From positions 434,001-498,000 of the forward strand of contig NZ_CP010537.1 in NCBI RefSeq assembly GCF_000832305.1: DNA of 64,000 bases, written 5' to 3'. The first letter of the stretch is position 1. Each line of letters opens with the position of its first letter. Below the pieces are notes generated by a model that saw nothing but the letters and a program-made list of their open reading frames with translations, ran no database searches and was not told the origin of the DNA. The DNA comes from Cupriavidus basilensis. GTDB taxonomy: Bacteria; Pseudomonadota; Gammaproteobacteria; Burkholderiales; Burkholderiaceae. Position numbers and translations under genes: made by a program. Positions 25,894-33,954 of this stretch are shown in pieces.

Positions 25894-26949
25894 CTAGCCC
25901 GCGACAGTAGTCGCCTTGCCCGGCTGCGTCCAGTCCAGCACCACCTTGCCGCTGTTGCCCGACAGCATGGCGGCAAAGCCGGCCTCGAAGTCGCCCACGC
26001 GGAAGCGATGCGTGATCATCGGCGTCAGGTCCAGCCCGCTTTGCAGCATGGCAACCATCTTGTACCAGGTCTCGAACATCTCGCGGCCGTAGATGCCCTT
26101 GATCTCCAGTCCCTTGAAAATCACCTGGTTCCAGTCAATCGCCATCTTCGATGGCGGAATGCCCAGCATGGCAATCTTGCCGCCGTGGTTCATGTGCTCG
26201 AGCATGGTCGCAAAGGCGGTCGGCACACCGGACATTTCCATGCCCACGTCGAAGCCTTCCGTCATGTGCAACTCGGCAGCCACGTCTTTCAGGTTTTCGT
26301 GCTGCACGTTGACGGCGCGCGTGGCGCCCATCTTGCGCGCCAGCGCGAGCCGGTATTCGTTGACGTCGGTGATCACCACGTTGCGCGCGCCCACGTGCCG
26401 AGCGATGGCGGCGGCCATGATGCCGATGGGGCCGGCGCCGGTGATCAGCACGTCTTCGCCCACCAGGTTGAAGGACAGCGCGGTGTGCGTCGCGTTGCCA
26501 AAGGGGTCGAAGATGGCGGCGATCTCGTCCGGGATATCGTCGGGAATGCGGAACGCGTTGAAGGCCGGAATCACCAGGTACTCGGCAAAGGCGCCGGCGC
26601 GGTTCACGCCCACGCCTACCGAGTTGCGGCACAGGTGGCGGCGCCCGGCACGGCAGTTGCGGCAGAATCCGCAGGTAATGTGCCCCTCGCCGGAAACGCG
26701 GTCGCCAATGGCCAGCCCGCGCACTTCCTGCCCGATGGCGACGATCTCGCCTACGTACTCGTGCCCCACCTGCATCGGCACGGGAATGGTGTTCTGCGCC
26801 CACTCGTCCCATTTCCAGATATGGATGTCGGTGCCGCAGATGGCCGTCTGGCGGATGCGGATCATCACATCGTTGTGGCCGACTTCCGGCTCGGGGACGT
26901 CGGTCAGCGTCAGGCCGGGCGCGCGTTCGAGTTTGGCGAGGGCTTTCAT
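25894..26949 (-). CDS. tdh: L-threonine 3-dehydrogenase
   Basis: A 351-residue zinc-dependent medium-chain dehydrogenase oxidising threonine to 2-amino-3-ketobutyrate. The catalytic zinc ligands lie in [16 protein letters not shown] and GHEYVGEIV; the structural zinc cysteines are in [14 protein letters not shown]; the cofactor loop is [18 protein letters not shown]. The ICGTDxHI(W/Y) motif separates Tdh from general alcohol dehydrogenases. It follows kbl in the same direction with a 57-base gap; together they convert threonine to glycine and acetyl-CoA. Confidence 0.96.
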   Translation of the reverse strand: MKALAKLERAPGLTLTDVPEPEVGHNDVMIRIRQTAICGTDIHIWKWDEWAQNTIPVPMQVGHEYVGEIVAIGQEVRGLAIGDRVSGEGHITCGFCRNCRAGRRHLCRNSVGVGVNRAGAFAEYLVIPAFNAFRIPDDIPDEIAAIFDPFGNATHTALSFNLVGEDVLITGAGPIGIMAAAIARHVGARNVVITDVNEYRLALARKMGATRAVNVQHENLKDVAAELHMTEGFDVGMEMSGVPTAFATMLEHMNHGGKIAMLGIPPSKMAIDWNQVIFKGLEIKGIYGREMFETWYKMVAMLQSGLDLTPMITHRFRVGDFEAGFAAMLSGNSGKVVLDWTQPGKATTVAG

Positions 26950-27006
26950 GGGGGAGCCTCCTGCTTGCAGCGTGGATGAAGTGCCTGGGTGACGCCTGAG
27001 CGCCGC

Positions 27007-28209
27007 TCAGGCGATGGCGCCGAACTTGCGGCCCACCTTGGCAAACGCGGCCACGGCCCGCTCGATCTGCTCGGCCGTATGCGCCGCGCTCATCTGCGTG
27101 CGGATCCGTGCCCGGCCCTTAGGCACCACCGGGAAGGAGAAGCCCACCACGTACACATGCTCCGCCAGCAACGCATCGGCCATGCCGGATGCCAGCGCGG
27201 CATCGCCCAGCATCACCGGGATGATGGGATGCTGGCCCGGCACCAGCGTAAAGCCCAGCGCCGTCATCTCGCGGCGGAAATGCTCGCCGTTCTCCCGCAC
27301 GCGCGCGCGCAATGCCGCGCCTTCTTCGCTGGCCAGCAGCTCCAGCACTTTCAGCGTGGCGGCGCAGATGCTCGGCGCCAGCGAGTTGGAAAAGAGATAA
27401 GGCCGCGAGCGCTGCCGCAGCAACTCCACGATTTCCCGGTGCGCCGCCACATAGCCACCGGAGGCGCCGCCCAGCGCCTTGCCCAGCGTGCCGGTGATGA
27501 TATCCACGCGGCCCTCCACGCCACACAGCTCCGGCGTGCCACGCCCGTGCTCGCCCACGAAGCCCACCGCGTGCGAATCGTCGACCATCACCAGCGCCCC
27601 GTAGCGGTCTGCCAGGTCGCAGATCGATTTGAGGTCCGCGATGATGCCGTCCATCGAGAACACGCCGTCGGTGGCGATCAGCTTGAAGCGCGCGCCGGCG
27701 GCATCCGCCTCCTGCAGCCGGGTCTCCAGGTCGGCCATGTCGTTGTTGCGGTAGCGGTAGCGCCTGGCCTTGCACAGGCGCACGCCGTCGATGATGCTGG
27801 CGTGGTTGAGCTCGTCGCTGATGACGGCGTCCTGGTCGTCGAGCAAGGTCTCGAACAGGCCGCCGTTGGCGTCGAAGCAACTGGAGTAGAGGATGCTGTC
27901 GCCGGTATGGAGGAACTTGGCGAGTACGGCTTCGAGGGTCTTGTGCACGGACTGGGTGCCGCAGATGAAGCGGACCGAGGCCATGCCGAAACCGTCTTGC
28001 TCCAGGCCGCGCCGGGCGGCTTCGATCAGGCGGTGGTCATCTGCCAGGCCCAGGTAGTTGTTGGCGCAGAAGTTCAGTACGTGCTCGCCGCCCGCCAGCC
28101 GGATATCGGCCGCCTGCGGGCTGGCGATGACGCGCTCGGATTTGTGGAAGCCGTCGGCGCGGATGGTGTCCAGCGTATCGCGGAGGTGGGAGAGATAGCG
28201 GTCGCGCAT
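27007..28209 (-). CDS. kbl: Glycine C-acetyltransferase (2-amino-3-ketobutyrate CoA ligase)
   Basis: A 400-residue PLP enzyme of the alpha-oxoamine synthase family. It splits 2-amino-3-ketobutyrate with CoA into glycine and acetyl-CoA. Conserved blocks are [38 protein letters not shown], and the PLP-lysine segment [16 protein letters not shown]. The ATG at 28209 gives the exact family start [14 protein letters not shown]; an open frame to 28260 is not needed. It is upstream of tdh in one operon. Confidence 0.96.
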   Translation of the reverse strand: MRDRYLSHLRDTLDTIRADGFHKSERVIASPQAADIRLAGGEHVLNFCANNYLGLADDHRLIEAARRGLEQDGFGMASVRFICGTQSVHKTLEAVLAKFLHTGDSILYSSCFDANGGLFETLLDDQDAVISDELNHASIIDGVRLCKARRYRYRNNDMADLETRLQEADAAGARFKLIATDGVFSMDGIIADLKSICDLADRYGALVMVDDSHAVGFVGEHGRGTPELCGVEGRVDIITGTLGKALGGASGGYVAAHREIVELLRQRSRPYLFSNSLAPSICAATLKVLELLASEEGAALRARVRENGEHFRREMTALGFTLVPGQHPIIPVMLGDAALASGMADALLAEHVYVVGFSFPVVPKGRARIRTQMSAAHTAEQIERAVAAFAKVGRKFGAIA

Positions 28210-28423
28210 GGGAGGCCCCTGGCAAGGTTGTTGGGCGGCGTGGCTTGCGCCAGCCTCCATGGTATGGCGAAAGCCGGGGAAATGCCGCTTTTGCTGTGCG
28301 CGTGTTTTGTGCTGCGCTGCGCAAGCGGTGGCTGGCGAGGCGCGACCGATGCTGCTATGCGGCAGCCGCCGCGCCGGTCGCTGGATCGGATCGTAAACGC
28401 AATGAAATCAAGCCTTTGGCTCT

Positions 28424-28451
28424 TTGCCTTAGGGTCGGTAACTCCTATCCT
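28424..28451 (+). promoter_or_regulatory. Possible promoter of the ABC importer operon
   Basis: TTGCCT (28424-28429) and TATCCT (28446-28451) are 16 bases apart, about 70 bases before the binding-protein ATG. The match is moderate. The remaining divergent gap 28210-28520 shows nothing else distinct. Confidence 0.35.
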
Positions 28452-28520
28452 TAAGAGAGGTTGCGCATGCCGCCGCGATCGGTGCGCATGCCGGCTACCG
28501 GCTTGCTGGCGGAGGCGGCC

Positions 28521-29930
28521 ATGAACGAAGACGTACGGATTGCTCCTATCGAGCGAATCATCTATTCGCGCCGGCACGCATCCCCCGGCACCCTTGTTCG
28601 CCACAACGCGCGGCGCCGCCGCCTGATCCAGGCCGCTGCGGCCACCGCGCTTGCCGCGGGGCTTGGTCCCTTGGTGCTGCCGCGCCGGGCACAGGCAGCC
28701 AAGCACACCTTGAAGATCCTCCAGTGGAACCATTTCGTGCCGGGCTATGACAAGTGGTTCGACAACACCTACGTGAAGGAATGGGGCCAGCGCAACGATA
28801 CCGAGGTCATCGTCGATCACGTAGGGATCCCCGCGCTGGCCACGCGGGCCGCCGCCGAGGTATCCGCGCAGAAGGGGCACGACCTGTTCATGTTCCTGTC
28901 GCCTGCGCCAGTGTACGAGGAGCAGGTCATCGACCACCGCGAGATTTACGAGGAATGCCAGCGCAAGCATGGCAAGCCGGTCGAATTGGCGATCAGGAGT
29001 ACGTTTAACCCGAAGACGAAGAAGTACTTCGGCTTCTCGGACAGCTTCGTGCCGGACCCGATCAATTTCCGCAAGGACCTGTGGGACGAGAGCGGCATGG
29101 CACCGCCGGACAGCTGGGACGACGTGCTGAGCGCGGGCCGCAAGATCAAGCGCAAACGCAACGTGTCGGTGGGCATTGGCTTGTCGGCCGAACTCGATAC
29201 CGCGATGGCGATGCGAACCATTCTCTTCGCATTCGGCGGCTCGGTCCAGGATGAGCGCCATACCGTCGTGCTGAATTCGAAGAACACGCTGGAGGCGGTC
29301 AAGTTCGTCAAGGCCCTGTACCAGGAAACCATGACGCCGGAGGTGCTGGCGTGGGATCCGTCCTCCAACAACCGCGCCATGCTGGCGGGCAAGATCTCGC
29401 TTTGCCTGAACGCCATTTCCATCACGCGCGAAGGCGAGAACAAGAACATTCCAGTCACGCCCGATATCTGGCTGACCCAGGCCTTGCGTGGCCCGGTGCG
29501 CCGCATCGGCATGGAGCACGTGATGGACTGCTACGTGATCTGGAAATTCGCCGAGAACATAGCGGGTGCCAAGAAGTTCCTGCTGGACTATATCGACAAC
29601 TTCCACCAGGCCTTTCTCGGCAGCGAGTTCTACAATTTCCCCTGCTTCCCGAGCACGGTCCCGGACCTGCAGAAGTTGATCGCCGATGATCCCAAGGCCC
29701 GCCCGCGCGACAAGTACAAGGTGCTGGGCAGCCTGATGAACCAGGCCACCAACGTCGGCTACCCCGGCTATGCCAATGCGGCCATCGACGAGATCTTCAA
29801 TACCTGGGTGCTCAACACCATGTTCGCCAAGGCCGCCACCGGCGACGAAACGCCGGAGAATGCCATCCGCGCCGCGGAAGCGACGTGCAAGCGGATCTTC
29901 GCCAAGTGGCGGGAAAAGGGACTCATATGA
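28521..29930 (+). CDS. ABC transporter extracellular solute-binding protein (family 1), Tat-like signal
   Basis: A 469-residue periplasmic binding protein. The N-terminus has a long charged region, an RRRRLIQ motif resembling a twin-arginine signal, and a hydrophobic stretch ending in RRAQA. The mature part begins KHTLKILQWNHFVPGYDKWF and includes FGFSDSFVPDPINFRKDLWDESGMAPPDSWDD, characteristic of sugar-type binding proteins. GGAGG lies 5 bases before the ATG at 28521; an earlier TTG at 28461 is unlikely. It feeds the ATPase and two permeases downstream. The substrate is probably a sugar, polyol or glycerophospho-compound, not determined. Confidence 0.9.
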   Translation: MNEDVRIAPIERIIYSRRHASPGTLVRHNARRRRLIQAAAATALAAGLGPLVLPRRAQAAKHTLKILQWNHFVPGYDKWFDNTYVKEWGQRNDTEVIVDHVGIPALATRAAAEVSAQKGHDLFMFLSPAPVYEEQVIDHREIYEECQRKHGKPVELAIRSTFNPKTKKYFGFSDSFVPDPINFRKDLWDESGMAPPDSWDDVLSAGRKIKRKRNVSVGIGLSAELDTAMAMRTILFAFGGSVQDERHTVVLNSKNTLEAVKFVKALYQETMTPEVLAWDPSSNNRAMLAGKISLCLNAISITREGENKNIPVTPDIWLTQALRGPVRRIGMEHVMDCYVIWKFAENIAGAKKFLLDYIDNFHQAFLGSEFYNFPCFPSTVPDLQKLIADDPKARPRDKYKVLGSLMNQATNVGYPGYANAAIDEIFNTWVLNTMFAKAATGDETPENAIRAAEATCKRIFAKWREKGLI

Positions 29931-29977
29931 GCCGCCCCCGCCGGACCGGAGGCATCGGGATGGGCGTGGGCCGATAA
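29927..29977 (+). CDS. 16-codon linking ORF between binding-protein and ATPase genes
   Basis: An ATG overlapping the binding-protein stop (ATGA) opens a 16-codon frame encoding MSRPRRTGGIGMGVGR. It ends with TAA at 29975-29977, three bases before the ATPase ATG. It has its own site AAAAGGG upstream, and inside it GGAGG (29948-29952) precedes a second in-frame ATG at 29960. The ATPase itself has no good ribosome site, so this may be a translational coupling element. Whether the peptide has a function is unknown. Confidence 0.4.
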   Translation: MSRPRRTGGIGMGVGR

Positions 29978-29980
29978 GTC

Positions 29981-31036
29981 ATGGCCACGGTGGAAACCCG
30001 CTCACTCACCAAGCGCTTCGACGGCACCAACGCTGTCGACGGCATCGACCTGGCCGTGCACGAAGCTGAGTTCCTGGTGCTGTTGGGCCCGTCCGGCTCG
30101 GGCAAGACCACCTTGCTGCGCCTGATTGCCGGGCTGGAAGCACCCACCTCCGGCGATATCCTGGTGGGCGGCCGTGTCGTCACCGGGCTGCCGCCGCGCG
30201 CGCATAACATGGCCATGGTGTTCCAGAGCTACGCGCTCTATCCGCACCTGAGCGTGGCCGGCAACATCGCCTTCCCGCTGGAGGCGCAGCGCATGCCGCG
30301 CGAGGCGATCGCGCGCAAGGTGAGCTGGGCCGCGGCGCTGTTCGGCATTGGCCACCTGCTGTCGCGCAAGCCGCGCCAGCTCTCAGGCGGTGAGCGCCAG
30401 CGGGTGGCGCTGGCGCGCGCGGTGGTGCGCGAGCCGGTGGCCTTCCTGCTGGACGAGCCGCTCTCCAATCTCGATGCCAAGCTCAGGACCTCCGCGCGCG
30501 AGGAATTGCAGCAGCTTCAGCGGCGTCTGGCGACCACCACGATCTACGTCACGCACGACCAGATCGAGGCGCTGGCGCTCGGCGACCGGGTCGCCATTCT
30601 CGACCACGGCCGCGTGCACCAGCTCGGTACCCCGCAGCAAGTGTATGAGCAGCCGGCAGATACCTTCGTGGCCACCTTCATCGGCTCGCCGCCGATGAAT
30701 CTGGTCGACACCGATGCCCTGGTGACGGGCTTCCGGCCGGAGCACTTCCTGCCGCGCGAGGTCTACGGCAGCGATGAAGCGCTGGAACCCTTCCCCTTCC
30801 ATATCACCCGCATCGAGAATCTCGGTTCTGACCGGCTGGTGTATGGCCTGCTGGAGCCGCCACTGCCGCCGGCCAAGGTCATCTCGCGGATTCCCTGCAC
30901 CGTCACCTTCCCGCTGGAGACCGGCGCGCGCTACCCGTTCGCGGTGCGGCGTGCCGACCTGCGGCGCTTTGATCCGCGTTCCGGCGCCAGCCTCGGTGTG
31001 GCGTCGTCCGTAGCGCCGTCCGTGAGGCCGGCATGA
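29981..31036 (+). CDS. ABC transporter ATP-binding protein (MalK/UgpC type)
   Basis: A 351-residue ATPase. Walker A is GPSGSGKTT, the signature is LSGGERQRVALARA, Walker B is FLLDEPLSNLDAKLR, and the switch His lies in IYVTHDQIEALAL. A C-terminal TOBE-like region (after VTGFRPEHFL) is typical of carbohydrate importers. It drives the two downstream permeases, the first of which overlaps its stop by 4 bases. The start ATG at 29981 lacks a clear Shine-Dalgarno and follows a 16-codon ORF. Confidence 0.94.
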   Translation: MATVETRSLTKRFDGTNAVDGIDLAVHEAEFLVLLGPSGSGKTTLLRLIAGLEAPTSGDILVGGRVVTGLPPRAHNMAMVFQSYALYPHLSVAGNIAFPLEAQRMPREAIARKVSWAAALFGIGHLLSRKPRQLSGGERQRVALARAVVREPVAFLLDEPLSNLDAKLRTSAREELQQLQRRLATTTIYVTHDQIEALALGDRVAILDHGRVHQLGTPQQVYEQPADTFVATFIGSPPMNLVDTDALVTGFRPEHFLPREVYGSDEALEPFPFHITRIENLGSDRLVYGLLEPPLPPAKVISRIPCTVTFPLETGARYPFAVRRADLRRFDPRSGASLGVASSVAPSVRPA

Positions 31037-31938
31037 GCACCCGGGCTGGTGCCTGGCAGGCGCTGGGCGAGCGCTGGCTCGGTGCCTTGATGCTGGCGCC
31101 GGCACTCATCTATATCGCGCTGCTGCTCGGCATTCCCTTCCTGCTGTCGATCTACTACAGCCTGTCCGATATCACGGTGGGCACGCGCGCCATGCATTTT
31201 GTTGGCCTCGCGAACTTCCAGCGTATCGTGCAGAACCCCACCTTCTGGCGCTCGCTTGGCAATGCGCTGGTGTTCACGCTGGTGTCGCAGGCGCTGGTGG
31301 TGGTTCTGGCCAAGATCCTGGCGCTGGCACTGCTGCGTGATTTTCGCGGAAAATGGCTGGTGCGGCTGCTGATCCTGCTACCGTGGGTGGCGCCGATCTC
31401 GCTGGGTTCGATCGGCTGGCTGTGGATCTTCGATCCGGTCTACAGCATCATCAACTGGACGCTGCGCGCGCTCGGCCTGTTTGGCCCGCAGACCTGGCCG
31501 GTCTGGCTGGGCCAGCCGGACCTGGCCATGGCGTCGGTGATCCTGGTGGATGTCTGGCGCCTGCTGCCGCTGGCCACGGTCATCATCCTGGCCGGCCTGC
31601 ACGGCATCCCGCAGGATATCCACGATGCCGCGGCCATGGACGGCGCCGGCTTCTGGCGCCACCTGTTGCGCATCAATATCCCGCTGGTGATGCCGATCAT
31701 GCTGGTGGCGCTGTTGTTCGGCATCGTGTTTACGCTCACCGACATGATCATCATCTTCGTGCTGACCCGTGGCGGGCCTTATGACACCACGCAGGTGCTC
31801 GCCAGCCTGGCATTTTTCACGGGCATCCAGGGCGGCGACCTGGCCGAGGGCGCGGCGATTTCGCTGTTCCTGTTCCCGCTGCTGGTAGCGGTGGTGGCGC
31901 TGCTGCTGACCATCGCCAACCGCGTGGAGGTGGCCTGA
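31033..31938 (+). CDS. ABC transporter permease (CUT1 MalF type)
   Basis: A 301-residue inner-membrane protein with about six helices. The EAA-type loop is IPQDIHDAAAMDGAGFWRHLLRINIPLVMPIM, matching the MalF/UgpA family consensus for docking to the ATPase. It begins with helix LMLAPALIYIALLLGIPFLLSIYYSL. The ATG overlaps the ATPase stop (ATGA). It forms a heterodimer with the next permease. Confidence 0.94.
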   Translation: MSTRAGAWQALGERWLGALMLAPALIYIALLLGIPFLLSIYYSLSDITVGTRAMHFVGLANFQRIVQNPTFWRSLGNALVFTLVSQALVVVLAKILALALLRDFRGKWLVRLLILLPWVAPISLGSIGWLWIFDPVYSIINWTLRALGLFGPQTWPVWLGQPDLAMASVILVDVWRLLPLATVIILAGLHGIPQDIHDAAAMDGAGFWRHLLRINIPLVMPIMLVALLFGIVFTLTDMIIIFVLTRGGPYDTTQVLASLAFFTGIQGGDLAEGAAISLFLFPLLVAVVALLLTIANRVEVA

Positions 31939-31939
31939 C

Positions 31940-32806
31940 ATGCGTGCTGATGCCAGTCACTGGAAGCACAGAGGCGCGCGCTGGGGCGCACGCTTCGGCC
32001 ATGTCGCCATCCTTGCCGTCTTCGCGGGGTTCTGCGCCTTTCCCTTCTACTGGATGCTGATCACCACCTTCAAGGATGTCCACGACCTGATCAACACGGC
32101 CAATAATCCCTTCCTGTTCAACCAGCCGCCCACCCTGGACAACCTGCGCGTGCTGTTCCTGGAGACACAGTACCTGCGCTGGATTGCCAATACGCTGCTG
32201 GTGGGGGCGATGGTGGTGGCCATCACCCTGCTGCTGGCGGTGCCGGCCGGCTACAGCCTGGCCCGGCTGGCAGGCAGCCGCGGGCGGCAGCTGGCGATCG
32301 CCATCTTCCTGACCTACCTGATCCCGCCCACCATCCTGTTCATTCCCTTCTCCCGCATCATCGGCGCGCTCGGCCTGCAGGATTCGCTGTGGTCGCTGGT
32401 GCTGGTGTACCCGAGTTTCACCGTGCCTTTCTGCACCTGGCTGATGATGGGGTTCTTCAAGGCGGTGCCGCGCGATATCGAAGAGGCGGCGATGATGGAC
32501 GGGCTGAGCCGCTTCGGCGCCTTCCTGAAGGTGGTGGTGCCGCTGTCCTCGGCCGGCATCCTGACCGTAGTCATATTCACGCTGACGCTGGTGATGCAGG
32601 AATTCGTCTATGCCCTCACCTTTATTACCAGTTCGTCGCAGTACACCGTCAGCGTTGGCGTGCCGACCTTCCTGGTGCGCGGGGATGTCTATTTCTGGGG
32701 CTCCCTGATGGGCGCCTGCCTGGTCGTCAGCGTGCCGGTAGCCGTGCTCTACAACCTGTTCGTCGACCGCTTTGTCGCGGGTTTTACCGTGGGCGCGGTG
32801 AAGTGA
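31940..32806 (+). CDS. ABC transporter permease (CUT1 MalG type)
   Basis: A 288-residue partner permease. It has FPFYWMLITTFK near the N-terminus and the EAA loop VPRDIEEAAMMDGLSRFGAFLKVVVPLSSAGI. The ATG lies 1 base after the upstream stop. It is the last gene of the importer operon and is convergent with the TetR gene at 32936. Confidence 0.94.
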   Translation: MRADASHWKHRGARWGARFGHVAILAVFAGFCAFPFYWMLITTFKDVHDLINTANNPFLFNQPPTLDNLRVLFLETQYLRWIANTLLVGAMVVAITLLLAVPAGYSLARLAGSRGRQLAIAIFLTYLIPPTILFIPFSRIIGALGLQDSLWSLVLVYPSFTVPFCTWLMMGFFKAVPRDIEEAAMMDGLSRFGAFLKVVVPLSSAGILTVVIFTLTLVMQEFVYALTFITSSSQYTVSVGVPTFLVRGDVYFWGSLMGACLVVSVPVAVLYNLFVDRFVAGFTVGAVK

Positions 32807-32935
32807 GTGCGTCTGGCGGTGGCCGGGTCCGTGCCGACAGCGAAGCGATCCGGGCAGCGTCGAGCGCGGATCGTTGGCCAGCGCAGATGCCATCGGAGCC
32901 AGCCACCGGCCAACGGGGCGGCCCGGCAATGCGTG

Positions 32936-33667
32936 CTACGGCAGCGCCGCCGCGCCTTGCGTGCGCACCGTCGCCTGCTCCGCGCGCGGCTGTTCCTTGC
33001 CCTGCGTCGCCGCGGCGCCAAAATTGCACAGGTAGCTCATCACCATGTCCGGCACATGCTGCAACCTCGACGCCACGCGATCCGGGGCGGCGAGGTCCAC
33101 GCCAAGCACGAACGACAGCGTGTAGCGGTTCGAGATGAAGTAAGACCCCAGGCCCGAGATCGAAATATATAGATCCACCCAGTCTGCATCCTGCCTGAAC
33201 ACGCCTTGTTCCTTCCCCCGCTCCAGAATCTCCGCCAGCGCGCTCTTCAGCGGATTGAACATGGCAGGAATCACCTTGGACTTGCGGATGTGCTCCGCCT
33301 TGTGCAGGTTCTCCGTACCCAGCAGCAGGATGAATTCCGGTTGCTCGATGAAATGCTGAATGGTGTGCATCACCAGCGCGCGCATATCGTCGACGGGGCT
33401 CTTTCCCGTCAGGCCGAGTTCGTTCTGCCGCTCGCGCATGGCGGAGTAGGCGCGTTCCATGACTTCGATGAACAGCGCCTCCTTGCTGTCGAAATAGTGG
33501 TAGACCAGATTCTTGCTGATCTTGCTGCGGGCCACGATGCTGTCCACGCGGGCGCCGTCGAAGCCCTTGGCCGCGAATTCCTTCGAGGCCATCTGGAGGA
33601 TCTTCTCGCGCGTGGCCTGGGCGTCGCGCGGCTTTGGCTTGCGCGCGGTCTTGGCGGTCACTGGCAT
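32936..33667 (-). CDS. TetR/AcrR family regulator
   Basis: A 243-residue regulator. The HTH is TREKILQMASKEFAAKGFDGARVDSIVARSKISKNLVYHYFDSKEALF, and the C-terminal region is of the TetR_C type seen in RutR-like proteins. The ATG at 33667 has AGGA 8 bases upstream; the frame also has an ATG at 33694 without a ribosome site. It is divergent from hyuA with two inverted repeats between them, one overlapping the probable hyuA start point. It therefore likely represses the hyu and transport genes and is relieved by a hydantoin, pyrimidine or related ligand. Confidence 0.9.
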   Translation of the reverse strand: MPVTAKTARKPKPRDAQATREKILQMASKEFAAKGFDGARVDSIVARSKISKNLVYHYFDSKEALFIEVMERAYSAMRERQNELGLTGKSPVDDMRALVMHTIQHFIEQPEFILLLGTENLHKAEHIRKSKVIPAMFNPLKSALAEILERGKEQGVFRQDADWVDLYISISGLGSYFISNRYTLSFVLGVDLAAPDRVASRLQHVPDMVMSYLCNFGAAATQGKEQPRAEQATVRTQGAAALP

Positions 33668-33733
33668 ACGGATGTTCCTCGATAAATTTGTCATGGCATT
33701 GTCATGGCGGGCAGCACCGTGCCAGTGCGCCCG

Positions 33734-33749
33734 CTAACCAGATGGTTAG
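33734..33749. promoter_or_regulatory. Inverted repeat, candidate TetR operator 1
   Basis: CTAACC (33734-33739) and GGTTAG (33744-33749) are perfect arms around AGAT. The site is 67 bases upstream of the TetR start codon, suited to autoregulation. Confidence 0.5.
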
Positions 33750-33827
33750 TGTACACCCCCTGAAGCGCACCGCAAGAAGGCCGCCAGCCAAGCGCTGGCG
33801 CCATTCTGGTGCTCCGTGAAAACCCGG

Positions 33828-33869
33828 TTGACAAGCAAAATCCCGTCTTCTATTGTACTGACTAGTTAG
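33828..33869 (+). promoter_or_regulatory. hyuA promoter with overlapping TetR-type operator
   Basis: TTGACA (33828-33833, perfect -35) and TATTGT (33851-33856) are 17 bases apart. Immediately after the -10, CTGACTAGTTAG (33858-33869) is a near-palindrome (10 of 12) centred on ACTAGT and shares the TTAG half with the repeat at 33734. A repressor bound here would block the start point. Confidence 0.6.
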
Positions 33870-33954
33870 TTAGCAGATCGGTCGGTGCGCGTTCCGGGGC
33901 AACGGAATGCGCGGCACGCGCAAGTCGCCCGTGCCTCACATCCTTGGAGTTGAC

